Shown here in pieces: positions 1 through 12,146 of a stretch of DNA of 64,000 nucleotides. A program made the position numbers and the translations under genes. The notes beneath the pieces were generated by a model. It was not told the origin of the DNA, searched no databases, and saw nothing but the letters and a program-made list of their open reading frames with translations. Within the stretch, counting starts at the first letter, position 1; each line of letters begins with the position of its first letter. This stretch comes from Heracleum sosnowskyi (lineage: Eukaryota > Streptophyta > Magnoliopsida > Apiales > Apiaceae): assembly GCA_030848705.1 (NCBI GenBank), contig CM061239.1, positions 82,752,363 through 82,816,362 on the forward strand, read 5' to 3'.

Positions 1-3000
1 TCGTGGGATGCTGATTGTGTACGTGTGTATATTGTAAAGATTGGGGACGGTTTTCCGTTCACCGGAAAAAGCCGCTGTCGGTGGGTTCTCGGTTTTGGAG
101 GTCGACTTCGACCGATTTCCGTGATGTTTGGAGTTGATTTAAGTAGTATATAATGCCTTAGTAATCCCCGTGTTTTCCCCCTTAACAATCGATGTGTTTG
201 AGTGTGTTTGTGGTTGCCAGAATCTGGGTTGGGTGGCCGGAGTCCGGTGGTGTTCTTGGCGACCCACCGTGTTCTTGGTCACCCGTTTTGGGATCCAACC
301 CCGACCCGGTTTCGATCCAAAATAACCCTAATTCCTTTTTTTGAAAAGTGTTTCTGGGATTTATTTTTAAAATAAATCAAAAATTGTTTTAAAAATTCTA
401 AAAATCATATCTTTGATTTAAAAATACATTTTCTTATTCGGAAAATTTTATAAATTTATAAATATTTATTTAAATCCGAAAATTGATTAAATTTAATTAT
501 TTTAATTATTTTTTATTAATAATTAATTAATTTAATTAATTAATTAATTTAATTAATTGATTAATTCTTTTAATCAGTTAATTCTTAATAATTAATTATT
601 AATTAGATTTAATTAATTAAAATTAAGTTTAATTATTTTCTAGCTTGGTTTATTTATTTAAAAATAGTTGGAGTGTTGGAATTAGTCAATTAATTTTTAT
701 ATTAATTGATTAAATTGTTTTTAAATCTTTATATTGGGGTAAATGATCCGATTTTTGACCTAAAAATATTTTGAGGGTTAAATTCTTTGAAACGAGAGTC
801 GAATATTTTTCTAAAATTATTTCTTAGATGTTACGAGACTTATGTGATTTATTTATCACAATTAAATGACAAAATGTGTTATGTGAATTATGTGAACTAT
901 CTGGTTAGTGAGTCATAAATGCGAATAATTGTTTTGAGATTTGTTTAAATACTTTGGTCGTGTCTAATATTATCACGAGGGGTAGTTAGAATAGAAATTT
1001 GTCAGTATTGTTAGAAAATGAGATTTACGAGACCGTTGACTTAGAGGTTGACTTGGATATTGACTTTTATAGGATAGAGACTTTCGACGAGCGTGATACG
1101 TGGGTTATTTATTTGATTAACCGTGATTATTCTATCAATTGAAATATGGTTATCTATGCAACAGAGGCTATGGGACGAGACGAGTCAGATTATCGAAGTA
1201 TGTTAAATAAAAGATGTCGGAGAAGGAAGAGATATTGTTTACGACTGATTGGGTTATTTGCGAGGCGATTTAACACCAAGGGAACGTCAACACCCGTAGA
1301 GGACATTTGCAAGTATTTTCTTCTAACAGAGATATCGGTAAGATTAGTAAGTGCGTCGGAATTAAATTACAATTGTTTATGGAATGTGAGAATCATACTC
1401 TGTAGACTAAAGTACCGTCACGTGTTTGACTATCGAGGTAGATGCGTGGATTCAAAACGGTAGGATCAAATTAATGGTATTCATAAGAGCGTTAAATCGA
1501 AGAAGGAAGGAAATAGAGAATCGTGCTACAAGACAGAAAAAGGAGAGAATCGTATTATCTCAGCCTTACGAAATAGCTAAGGACCAGAGGCAAGTGTCTA
1601 TTCCTTTCACATATTATTGAGTGATATTATATTGAGTTATTATTATGCAAGTTGCATACTCTTCACTTAAATTTCAAATGTTGATTCTCTTGCATTGAAT
1701 TGCAAGTATGTTATTTAATCTCGTAAATTGACGAGTATTCTTTTATACCTTTTGAGTTTAGATTCATATTTCCATGTTGAATGGAAAAATATAGTTATTG
1801 TATTGAAACGATTTAAAAGATAGTTATGGGCCGTATACTAAGGCTTTCTTTCAAAAATCTTGATTTAAAAATATTAGGTTGGAATATTGCCAACCCTAGA
1901 TGAGTGGGAACTTGTGAACCCTATGAGGGTAAAATGTTAATTTAAAATTCTGAAGTTGTGGTACTTGTCTACAAGTGTTCTATTTTCCATCTTGCACCTA
2001 TGCAAGCATTGTTATATTTTCTTGTTAAAAGTGATTATCTGATCCAGTCCCTGATTCGAACTCATATATTCTATGCATGATTGAGTTTATTTCCTTCAAA
2101 TACAAGGCTTATCTATTATAAGTATATATTTGGAAGGACTTAAACTATTTCTGTCAGAAGTCAGTAAACCCTTGTTTTCCCTATTTATAAACTTCACCTT
2201 GAATTTTTCTTAAACTCGAACTTGACTTTCTTGTCACTTACCAAATTGGTGAATCTTAACTAATTCTTCCATAATGTGATAATTTATACTGTTGAGGCCA
2301 TCTAGAGCCCGTTCTTTGAACCCTACTCTATATTGAGCTGTTGAAATTTCTGTTGATATCATAATGCCTGTTTTATATCAGACTTAACCTTGTTTAGCAT
2401 GTTATTGTTGATTCTTCATTATCATCCCAATTGTTACATTGATCTCGTCGATGTTTATTATATTGTCACTTTTCATGTGCACCTCCCATTATTGTGTCGA
2501 TCTCGTCGATACTAGATTATATTGTTATTCCTTGATGGATTCTTCATAGTTGAATTGTTTCCTGGAACGTGAGTTTTCCAGCAATTATTGTATTAAGGTT
2601 GTCGATTCTTCCGACACCTGATTGTCGAAGTAAGGTTGTCAATTGTACTGACACCTGAGGTATATAATATAGAATTGGAATGTTTTTAAAATGGGACCAA
2701 TAATGGTCAGACCATATTTATGGTCGGAATAACTTAAGGCCCAGATTGGCCAAGGATCCAGTAGAGGACTTTGCTATAAGCAAGTAGGGGTTGATGCGTG
2801 ACTGATCAGCAGCTCAACCTTTGATTTGATAAATGTGAAAAATCCAATTCTAATATCACTTCTTATATCTGAGATGGATTACATCCATATGTTCTATACT
2901 TGTGAGTTATGACCTGAATACTCAGGTTTATTTGTTCGCTTGAAGTTGTTAGTTTTTTGATTAATAAGAAGTGGTTTCAATCTTGCTGAAATCACTTACT

Positions 3001-3987
3001 CTTAATATATTGGATTCCAAATAGTCGAAATCCTCTTCCTTGATTCCATTGGCAATCGGGAGATATCTATCTTGATGAGTTTTTATTCATACTGCATATC
3101 CAGTCGGTAGCATATTGAAGTCTTGGAGTGCGTTCTTTATTCCATGGCTGAGCGCGTTGGCTCATTCTTACTCCATGATTATTCTACCCTTCCAGAGTTG
3201 TTGGTTTCAGAAGATGTTGTGAATAGATCTGTTATCTTCAAAACTAGTATTTTTGTACAAGCTATGGTCTTGAAGATGTATGAGTTATATTTATTTCATA
3301 TTTTCTACATATTATTGTAGTTATTGTTGTTCGGGTAACCGTGACGACCAATATAATTTTTTTTGTGTTTTAAACTATTCAGTTGCGAGAAGCTGAATGA
3401 GAAATTGTGGTAAATTACCAAACTTGATTTGAGAATTCTAGAGATTACAAATGTTTAAAACAAAAGCTTGTTTATTTGAAAATCCAAAGCTTATTTTGGA
3501 AACTTTTCATATTATACTTGATAATGCACTGCTGAGCAATTCTTTCGCTCAGCCTTGTTTTCTTTATATATTTTAGCCTTTCAGTAAGAAGGTGCATTGG
3601 CGAGAATTGTCCGCTCAGCTGGTTAGAGAAAGGGAAGGATATTAGCGTGAAGACGTTTTGATCCAGAGTATTTGGAGCTAGTGATAGGTTTTGTATAAAG
3701 TTGATTTCTATTGAATATTATATTGTATAAGATTAGTTGCCTGGTATACTTCTTATCGAAGTTATACTAGTGTTTCAGATTATATGGAAAGGGAATGGTT
3801 GTAAAGAAGAAAATTTTATGTAATGGAATTCTGGATTCTTGTTTCTAGCACTATAACCTTTAAAGATTCTTGGTAGAGTCGGGGTCGTAGATGTTATTAG
3901 TGTGTTGATTTATATATTGAGCAGGTTGTTTGAATTGAGGATGCAGTGTGACGACCAAATCCTTTGACCCCGGATTTGGGCGTTACA
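1..3987 (+). mobile_element. 3' part of a very long Gypsy-type LTR
   Basis: AT-rich DNA with no credible coding sequence that enters the window from the left and stops at a TTACA end at 3987. Exactly there, degraded Copia integrase sequence begins, so this is an LTR end inserted into Copia A. The last 40 bases (GTGACGACC, then GACCCCGGATTTGGG, then GTTACA) match the end of the solo LTR at 17634-22380 in layout and partly in sequence, so the two belong to related families. A direct repeat GTCGATCTCGTCGAT-like segment lies near 2445-2505. The Gypsy assignment rests on LTR length and the end pattern, not on seen gag-pol. It could be a solo LTR or the 3' LTR of a full element; the left half is outside the window. 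Confidence 0.6.
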
Positions 3988-6660
3988 ATATATGTACGAT
4001 GGTAGAAGGTAGGTTTTACTACTTCATAGCGGTTACTAATGATTTCAGTAGCTACGAAAATGGATCTCTTTTGAAGAACAAATTCGAATTGTTTGAAAAG
4101 TTCAAAGAATATTAAGCTGAAGTAAAAAGGTTCAAAGAAAGGAGTTTCTAAGAGCTGAAATCACATTATGTTGGACATAGTGCGATGGATGATGAGTCAA
4201 GTGGATCTTCCAATAAGTTTCTGGGGTTATACCCTAGAGACGGCTACATATGCACTTAACCGTGTTCCGACTAAATCGGTTCAAAAGACCCCATATGAGA
4301 TATGGACTGAGAAAAGTCATAGCATGTCATTTATGAAAATTAGGGGATGCAATGCGTTTGTGAAACGTTTAATCTCTGACTAGCTAGGACCAAAATCAGA
4401 TAAATGTAATTTTGTGGGATACCAAATTAAAACAAAATGGGGTATTACTTCTTTAATCTGTTAGAGAACAAAGTGTTTGTTGCTCGGACTGCTGTATTTC
4501 TTTTGAGAGAATTTCTTTCTAAAAGAAATAGTGGGAGGACAATAGATCTCGATGAGGATCGAGAAGCACGAGATAACGTTGAACCGAAGATAGAACAAGA
4601 GCAGAATGTACAAGAAAATGTTAATGACAACACTGCTCAAGAAACACAGGTTGTTTGTAGGTCTATTAGGAATCACCATGAGCCCGAGAGATATTATGGA
4701 TTTCTCTTGACTCAAGATGGTGATGTAATGCTTGTAGATAATGATGAGCCTCTTACCTACAAAGACGCTATGAACATTCCAAACTTTAAGAGTTGGCAAG
4801 AGGCCATGAAATCTAAGATGGATTCCATGTATGAAAAACCAAGTATGGACTTTGGTTGATCCACCTAAAGGGGTAAAACCTATAAGGTGCAAATGCGTTT
4901 TCAAGAAGAAAACTAACATGGATAGTAATGTACAGACCTATAAGGCACGACCGGTGGCAAAAGGTTTCAAGTAAATTCATGGTATTGACTATGATGAAAC
5001 TTTCTCACCAGTGGCAATGGTCAAGTCCATCAGGATTTTGCTTGTTTACTATGACTACAAAATCTGGCAAATGGATATCAAGACTACTTTCTTAAATAGG
5101 AGAGTTGAAGAGGATGTGTACATGACACAACCTGAAGGTTTTGTAGATCCAAGTTTTGCTAGAATGGTTTATAAGTTAAGTCGATCCATTTATGGATTAA
5201 AGTAAGCCTCAAGGAGATGGAATATACGTTTTGATGAAACGGTCAAATAGTTTGGCTCTATTCAAAATGAAGATAAACCGTGTGTTTACAAGAAGGTTAG
5301 TGGGAGCCATGTGGCATTCCCAGTATCATATGTAGATGATATATTATAAATAAGGAATGACATTCTTTCTCAACAGACTGTTAAGACTTGGTAGAGACAT
5401 AGTTTCTTGATGAAAGACTTAAGAGATGTGTCCTATATCTTAGGGATCAGGATCTATAGAGATAGATCACAAATATTTTTCGGCTTAAGTCAGAGTACAT
5501 ACATTGACAATGTATTACACAAATTAGGGATGCAAAGAGGCTAAAAGGGAAATGTTCCCATGTCTCATGAGATAGTGATCTCAAAATAAATGGTCTGAAA
5601 TCAGTGGATGATATTGACCACATTAGTATAGTTCTATATGCTTCGGAAATTGGTTTCATAATGTATGTGACGATAGTTTTCTAATTGGAGGAGCAGGTGG
5701 AAAGTAACTTTGTTTTACAGGTTGATCAAGATCCAACGGCCAAGATTAATTCTTTAATTTGGTTCGATGGGTTTTCAAAGAATTCTACAATTAATACAGA
5801 GTGAAGGAGTTGTGTCTTCTTTAGTTAAGGCAGAACACAGAGACATTACTAAGAGAGAAGTTTGAGCCGGAGAGAATTATCAGAGAAATTAACAATGCTC
5901 AGAATTTTATCATTGTATTGAATTTGTGTAACCTTGAACTCATTGAAGCTAATCTACGAATTAGAAATTGTAGCACCCCTCGAGGTTTATATTTATAAAA
6001 CGATATATTCCCCGACTCGTGTTTTGATTTAGTGCATTTGATTTTGTTACAGAACTGAATGATTAATCCGCGAACGAAATTAAATAATTTGTGAGTATCG
6101 TATTCAACCCCCCCCCCCTTCTACGATACTTTGGACCTAACAATATGTACTCTTCATGATGTCTCATATGCTTTAAGCATGACGAGCAAGTACCAGTCTA
6201 ATCCAAGTGATGGTCACTGGATTGGAATCAAGAATATTCTTAAGTGCCTGAAGAGGACTAAAGACTCATTCTTAGTATATGGAGGAGATGGAAGTTGGTG
6301 TAAAATGTTACACGGATGCTAGTTTCTAGACAGACAGGACGGTTTTTTGTCTTAAGCTGGATTTGTGTTTTGTCTAAATAGATATGTTGTAAGCTAGAAT
6401 AGTTCATAGCAAGAACCGTAAATGATTCTACAATCGAGGCTTAGTATATTGATACTAGCGAAGTAGCCAAAAAGGATGTTTTGGGAATTTACTAAAGCGA
6501 TATCACCTTTTTAATGAGATTAATGATCAAGGAGATATACTTATATGTAAAGTGCATACTATTGATAATATTGCAGAACCACTGACTAAGGCTTTGTCGC
6601 AGCAGAAACATGTAAGTCACACTAGTTCCAAATGTATTGGATACATGGGATATTGGCTCT
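3988..6660 (+). pseudogene. Copia A degenerate pol (integrase, RT, RNase H)
   Basis: Decayed Ty1/copia polyprotein. Integrase remnants run from about 4010. The integrase C-terminal region with TPYEIW is at 4168-4383. The linker with a DEPLTYKDAMN motif is at 4437-4859. The RT N-terminal block with WQMDIKTTFLN is at 5011-5205, and the YVDD-type site near 5330-5345 survives only in part. RNase H remnants appear after 6143. Many stops and frameshifts separate these blocks, so no protein can be made. gag, protease and the 5' LTR lie beyond the Gypsy LTR on the left, outside the window. A truncated LTR (5668-6142) interrupts the RT/RNase H junction. This lineage differs from the Sirevirus-like elements further right; I do not assign it. 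Confidence 0.85.
5668..6142 (+). repeat. Truncated solo LTR of the N1/N3 family
   Basis: About 475 bases matching the right-hand part of the LTRs at 24644-25811 and (inverted) 41392-42635, including the C-rich run and the CTACGATACTTTGGACCTAACA-like end. Flanks are GTATG on the left and ATATG on the right, a 5-base target duplication with one mismatch. Removing it restores the order of the Copia A polyprotein. The LTR's first half is missing, so it decayed by internal deletion after insertion. Confidence 0.75.
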
Positions 6661-6663
6661 AGT

Positions 6664-6676
6664 GCAAGTGGGAGAT
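6664..6676 (+). other. Polypurine tract of Copia A
   Basis: GCAAGTGGGAGAT immediately before TGTTAGTATT, the start of the 3' LTR. This is the expected plus-strand primer position. Confidence 0.7.
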
Positions 6677-6744
6677 TGTTAGTATTAGTGCTCTAGAGAC
6701 AATACTTTTATGTTTTAAAGAAAACATTTTATTATTATAAATTA

Positions 6745-7014
6745 CTCCCTCCGTCCCACCCATTTCTTTACACTTTCCTTTTTGGGATGTCCCATCCAAT
6801 TCTTTACATTCCAAAACTTTCCTAAAATAGTAAAGTTTTATAATATAAAAATCAACTACTTCCACTACTTTCCTCCACTTTACTTACTTTATACTTTAAA
6901 TATTGGTGGGTCCCACCACTTTAATCCTTTTCTTTACTCTTCTCCATTATTTTACCTATTTTCGTTAAACTCCGTGCCAACCCAATTGATAACAATTGGG
7001 CGGGACGGAGGGAG
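6745..7014. mobile_element. Stowaway-type MITE
   Basis: Terminal inverted repeats CTCCCTCCGTCCC on the left and GGGACGGAGGGAG on the right, flanked by TA on both sides (6743-6744 and 7015-7016). Length 270 bases with no coding capacity. The CTCCCTCCGTCCC terminus is the classic Stowaway/Tc1-mariner end in plants. Confidence 0.93.
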
Positions 7015-8130
7015 TATGTTTTATTGATTATTATTATTATTTTATTATTTCTTTATTTAATGCATTATAAATGTTAGCATAATAAATATCCTTGGAATTA
7101 TGATATGTATTCTATATCTTTAAGTATGTGACTTAAAAATGAGATTATATGAATAGTATCTTTATTCCTAAATATCCCTAGTCGAGTGTTATTATTTAAG
7201 GACAATAATAATGCACAGAGACTAGTATGTTTGTTGACTGGTGACCACATCTCATTGGTCATAGGTATGGTGATACTAAAGTCAAAACATAGGTGCATGT
7301 AAGAGTATATGACACTGGATTGACCCACCGTGAGATTACACATGTTAATAGTGTCATAGGTAATTCTCACTGTGATAATGGTGTAATGATCCTTAGCCCT
7401 GGAATCATTATATTTCTACATGAGAATTAATATACTTTGATTATATTAAAAGTTACCTTTGACCGGGTGATGATAAAAGTGGACATTGGGTATATTATGA
7501 ATCGTATGAGAAATATGAATGATCTAAATGAGATTTAACCTCCTAATTTTAGGAGCGATATTATTGGTCTCTTGTTTGAGTGAGACTATGAAATGCATAG
7601 TCGTGCTCAAATGTTGATTTGATTTATTAGTCTACTCATCGATCAATAAAAATAAGATTAAATTATGAAGAGAATGACACACTACATGCCTCGAGTTTAA
7701 TCTATAATATTAAGGTTAAAGAGATTATATTACATGGAACATTATTCACGAAAGGCTTAATTGAATCACCGATTTAATTATTATTACTTGGGTAACAATG
7801 ATGTATTACTAGATGCCGCTCATTGTTTACAATTTCAATTAGTTATTAAAATTGTGGCCAACGTAATAATAACCTACAGGGTCACACACAAAGAACACTT
7901 GAAGTAGAAATAATTTAAATTATGAATTTAAATTAAATAAGTAATTCATTCTATTTATAATATTAATTAAGTATGACTTAATTAATTAGTTAAATAAAAA
8001 AAAGGAATTACTTAAACTAATTTCGAAATAAGTTGTTAATTAATTCAGTGAGACTTAATTAAATAATAAATTGAAATTTCGGATTAGTATTAATTATAAT
8101 TAGATTATAATTAATGAAGCTTATTTATCT

Positions 8131-8138
8131 CTATATAA
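8131..8138 (+). promoter_or_regulatory. TATA-like box in the Copia A LTR
   Basis: CTATATAAAC lies about 80 bases before the GA microsatellite, where a U3 core promoter would be expected. The transcription start is not visible and this is inference from position. Confidence 0.45.
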
Positions 8139-8210
8139 ACTCTCAAAAGGGGCTGATTTCATATGAAAAACGTTTTTATATAAAAAAACCTTGCCGTTTA
8201 TGCGAGGAAG

Positions 8211-8321
<111 letters not shown>

Positions 8322-8595
8322 ACAATTTTCGGGTGCTTGTACACATCAATCCTTCAAGAAAAGTGTTCGTGTGGATAACGTAGAGTGTAGATCGCGAGAG
8401 CGGGATACATGGTGATTGAACAAACTTTGGATCTCGATTAATCCTCTGTTGATGAATTGTTAAAGCGTTTTAAGGTAAAACACTAATCTTCGAATTAAAT
8501 CTTTCGTTTTTCGCATGGATCCTGCGGAGGGGTTTCGAATTTTGATTTATTTTCACATTTTCCGTTGCGTATATGTGCTCGAAACCCTTCAAAAT

Positions 8596-8674
8596 GATAG
8601 TTCGAGATAAATTCTAGGGATAAAGATCCGCTAGATAGTCAAAGCAGTGCGAGTAATTAATTTCTAGTGGTTTG
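8596..8674 (-). repeat. Fragment related to the N4 LTR
   Basis: About 80 bases around GGGATAAAGATCCGCTAGA match 39507-39592 within the minus-strand LTR of N4, in the same plus-strand reading. Copia 1 begins at 8675. The simplest reading is that an older N4-like LTR in minus orientation was the target for the neighbouring Copia insertions. Confidence 0.5.
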
Positions 8675-9664
8675 TGTTAGGAACTATGTTGTTTCTTGAT
8701 GATAACCAAATTAACTTAGTAAAAATTGTATAAGTAAGTGTAGCTATCAACGGATAGTATCCTCTTGTAGCATCCGTAGATGGGAAGATTGTCTACGGAT
8801 AAGACTCAATGTAACGTGTTTGTGTATTTCTGATGTTAAATTTAAAGTAGTCTTGATAGGTTAAATGAGTCATGTTGACAATCAATAGATATGTAGAATA
8901 GGGAGGCTAATAGATATGTTGATAGGTTAAATGAGTCATACGTGAAATTGACTGTCTACGGATAACTTAATTAGCCTTCTATGGATATGGATATCGTACT
9001 GTCTACGGATAACAGTACTGGTTTATCAAGAAACTGTCAACGGATACAACTCAATTAGCCTCTACGGATACACATTGTACTTGTGAAAGGGACAGTGAAG
9101 TCAGAGCACATGGGTTGACAGACTACATAGAGCATGGAAGCCAGTTTGTCTGGAAAGGTCACGAGAAGAAAACAACATTCTGTTTGTATGGTCAAAGGTA
9201 GCATTTCTATAAAAGACAATCAGCCAAGAAGGGCAAGCTAACAACACATGGACCACTGCTCGGAATGGAGAAACAAGGATTCTGAACAGATGTACTTTTT
9301 GTATTATTAGCTGTTCAAATCTCTTTGTAAACTTGGGTTATATAACCAAATAGTAGCATAACTCTAGAACTAAGAAATCAAGTTAGGCAATTTAGAGAGC
9401 AGAAAGCAATATCCTTGTAAATTGCCGAAGCTAGAGTTGTGTATTTGCAGCTGTGTGTTTATTCATAAACATCACAGAGATTTCTTCAATAAAAATCTCT
9501 TGTGTGGACAAAAACAATCCACCTGAATTTTTAATTCTTGTGTCATCTTATTTGTGTTTCTGTTCTTGTTTTTATTTTCACTATCAAGAATCAAGAAGAT
9601 TTTTAAAGATTGTATTCAACCCCCCCCCCCTTCTACAATCTTGATTCATTGTCTGGGAATAACA
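8675..9664 (+). repeat. 5' LTR of Copia 1
   Basis: Begins TGTTAGGAAC and ends GGGAATAACA, followed by AT and the primer-binding site. A C-run and TTCTACAATCTT near the end resemble the other LTRs here. The U3 part carries about seven copies of a CTACGGATA/TATCCGTAG motif in both orientations (8748-9070). Two TATA-like boxes are present, CTATAAAAG at about 9207 and TTATATAACC at about 9338. Confidence 0.88.
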
Positions 9665-9666
9665 AT

Positions 9667-9678
9667 TGGTATCAGAGC
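9667..9678 (+). other. Primer-binding site (initiator tRNA-Met)
   Basis: TGGTATCAGAGC two bases after the LTR end, complementary to the 3' end of plant initiator methionine tRNA. Confidence 0.95.
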
Positions 9679-9724
9679 AAGCTTCTAACATACAAGAAGT
9701 TTAAAGATCAAAGACAACTGTATC

Positions 9725-12146
9725 ATGGTTAAAATACCAGTTCTTGATCGAGAAAACTACTTTCACTGGAAAGTAAAAATGTGTCTACATCTTATGTCCA
9801 TGGATGAGATTTATGTAGAGTGCATAGAACATGGCCCTCATGTACCGATGAAGCCAAACACCTCAATAGCTCAGGAACCTACAGGAGCTCCAAGCACAAT
9901 CCCAAAGATGCGTTCAGAATGGACTCCTGAGGACATCATTGCAGTTCATAAAGAAAAAGAAGGCCATGAATATCCTCTTCAATGGTCTTGATTCTGACAT
10001 GTTTGACAATGTTATTAAATGCTCTACAGCTAAGGAGATTTGGGACACTGTCCAAACCATATGTGCAGGGACTGAGCAGGTGAGAGAAAACAAGATGCAA
10101 CTCCTCATACAACAGTATGAACACTTTCACTTTAAGAGTGGAGAATCTTTGAATGATACTTTTAGTAGATTTCAAAAATTGTTGAATGGATTGAAGTTGT
10201 ATGGAAGGATGTATCAAGTCAAGGACTCAAATCTTAAATTTCTCAGAGCCTTGCCGAAGGAGTGAAAGCCCATGACTGTCTCCTTGAGAAACACTCAAGA
10301 GTATAAGGATTTTACTCTTGAGAGGCTTTATAGAATCCTAAAAACATATGAGCTGGAAATAGAGCATGATGAAGAAATTGAGAAGGTCCAAAAGAAAACT
10401 GGATCTGTTGCTCTAGTAGCAAGTGTTGAAAAGGCTGAGGAAATGAAAGAAGAAGCTGCTGAAACTACACCAAGCCAAAGTGTTTGTGAAGGTAGAGCTG
10501 AATCAAGGAAGTGCAAAGGAAAAATGATTGAAGAAAGTGAGCCCTCCAATCAAGAGGAGATGGATGAGCAAGATGAACATTTAGCCTTTCTGTCAAGAAA
10601 ATTCTCAAAGCTCAAGTTCAAGAAAAACCCTAATGTGTCCAAACCATTCAAGAAGGACTTTGTTGAGAGGTCCAAATTTAAATGTTTCAACTGTGGAATG
10701 GGAGGTCACTTTGCCAATGAGTGCAGGAAACCAAAGGCTGAAAAGTGTGACATGAAGTTTGAACCTGTTGACTACAAGAAAAAATACTTTGATCTTCTCA
10801 AGCAAAAGGGTAGATCATTCATTACACGTGACTATTATTGGGCTGAAGATGGGAATGATCCTGAGGAAGACACTGAGTTTGTGAACCTTGCACTGATGGT
10901 TGATTCAAGCGAGCAGGAGGCTAGTTCATCATCCAATCAGGTAATCACCACCAATCTCTTTGAGCTTTCTACTGAGGAATGCAATTGTGCAATTAATGAC
11001 ATGTCCACTGAATTGTATCATATGCGTATTTCTCTTAAATCACTTATTAATGAGAACACCAGGATTAAAACTTCTAATCAGTTGTTAAGTGATAGAAATG
11101 CTCTTCTGGAAACTCAATTTATTGAGTTTGAGAAAATAAGAGTAGAGTGTCAAGTTGTCAAGGATGATTTACTGATTGTGCTTAAAAGAGAAGAATCTAT
11201 CAAAGCACAATTAGCTAAAGAACAGGAAACAATAGCAAGATGGACTGATTCCAGGAATGTTTCCACAAACATTATTAAGGCTCAATGTGTGGATACATTA
11301 TTTAAGGAATCAACAAGAAAAGATAAAAAGAAGCTAGATGTTGAGAGTCTAGGAGATGACACTTCTACGGATAGTGAACATCCGTTGGAGGGTAATGCCT
11401 CTACGGATAGCAAGCATCCGTTGATGGACAACACCTCTATGGAATTGACTTGTCCAAAGAAGTGTACATCTAGTGTTAGTCAAGAAACACTAGAGAAGCT
11501 GAACAAAAAGTATGGTCCAACCAACAAGAATTTTGTTCAGGGAAAAGGTAGCAAAACCAAAGCTGAGTATGTCAACATAGGTCACTTGTCCAACAAGCAA
11601 TTGAAGGACAAGGTTGAGAATATAGAGGTTAAGGCTGAGGTTAAAAAGAAAAATAACAGAAATGGAAAGGTAGGGATTAACAAACACAACAACTATACTC
11701 CTGAAAAGTATGCCCCTAGGAAAACTTGTGTAAAGTGTGGTAGTGTTAATCATGTATCTACAAATTGCAAATCTATTAAAACTCCTTCTGTTCAAATGCC
11801 AATGCATGTACCCAATATGCTTATGCCTGTTATGCATAACATGTTTGCACATACTGATCAAGCATCAAATTTGTATGCCAACATGCCATTTGTTTCTATT
11901 CCTCATATGAATGCATTCACAATGCCACAAATGACATGGAGCATGCCTCACTTGAATGCTATGTATGCACAAATGCCTGCGTCAAACATGTTTGCATATG
12001 AACATCCTCAGCATTTTGTCTCTCAAAGGTCAACACCAAGGGTCAAGGTTGATTTAATTCAACCTGAGATTAAGGTGCAAAATGACAAGAAAGGAAAAAC
12101 TAACAGGAGAGGACCCAAGGAAACTTGGGTACCAAAATCAACTTGA
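9725..12146 (+). pseudogene. Copia 1 gag
   Basis: Capsid-type Gag starting at ATG 9725. A frameshift falls near 9950-9990 and a TGA at 10263-10265 replaces what is probably a Trp codon. From 10272 the frame is open for 624 codons. A zinc knuckle with CFNCGMGGHFANEC is at about 10680-10725 and a second, CVKCGSVNHVSTNC, at about 11727-11770. Between them is a charged, probably coiled-coil stretch. The segment 11360-11450 repeats a TCTACGGATA/CATCCGTTG pattern also found in the LTR. The C-terminus is Met-rich. Gag ends at TGA 12144-12146, overlapping the pol frame by 22 bases in another phase. Confidence 0.9.
11360..11450 (+). repeat. Coding tandem repeat in gag carrying the LTR motif
   Basis: Two to three imperfect units of about 36 bases, each with TCTACGGATA followed by CATCCGTTG, encoding repeats of the type STDSEHPL. 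The same CTACGGAT core is repeated in this element's LTR. Confidence 0.75.

Noticed and set aside
1146..1620. Two open frames of 105 and 64 codons
   Set aside because: No recognisable domain and located inside a long LTR; probably chance.
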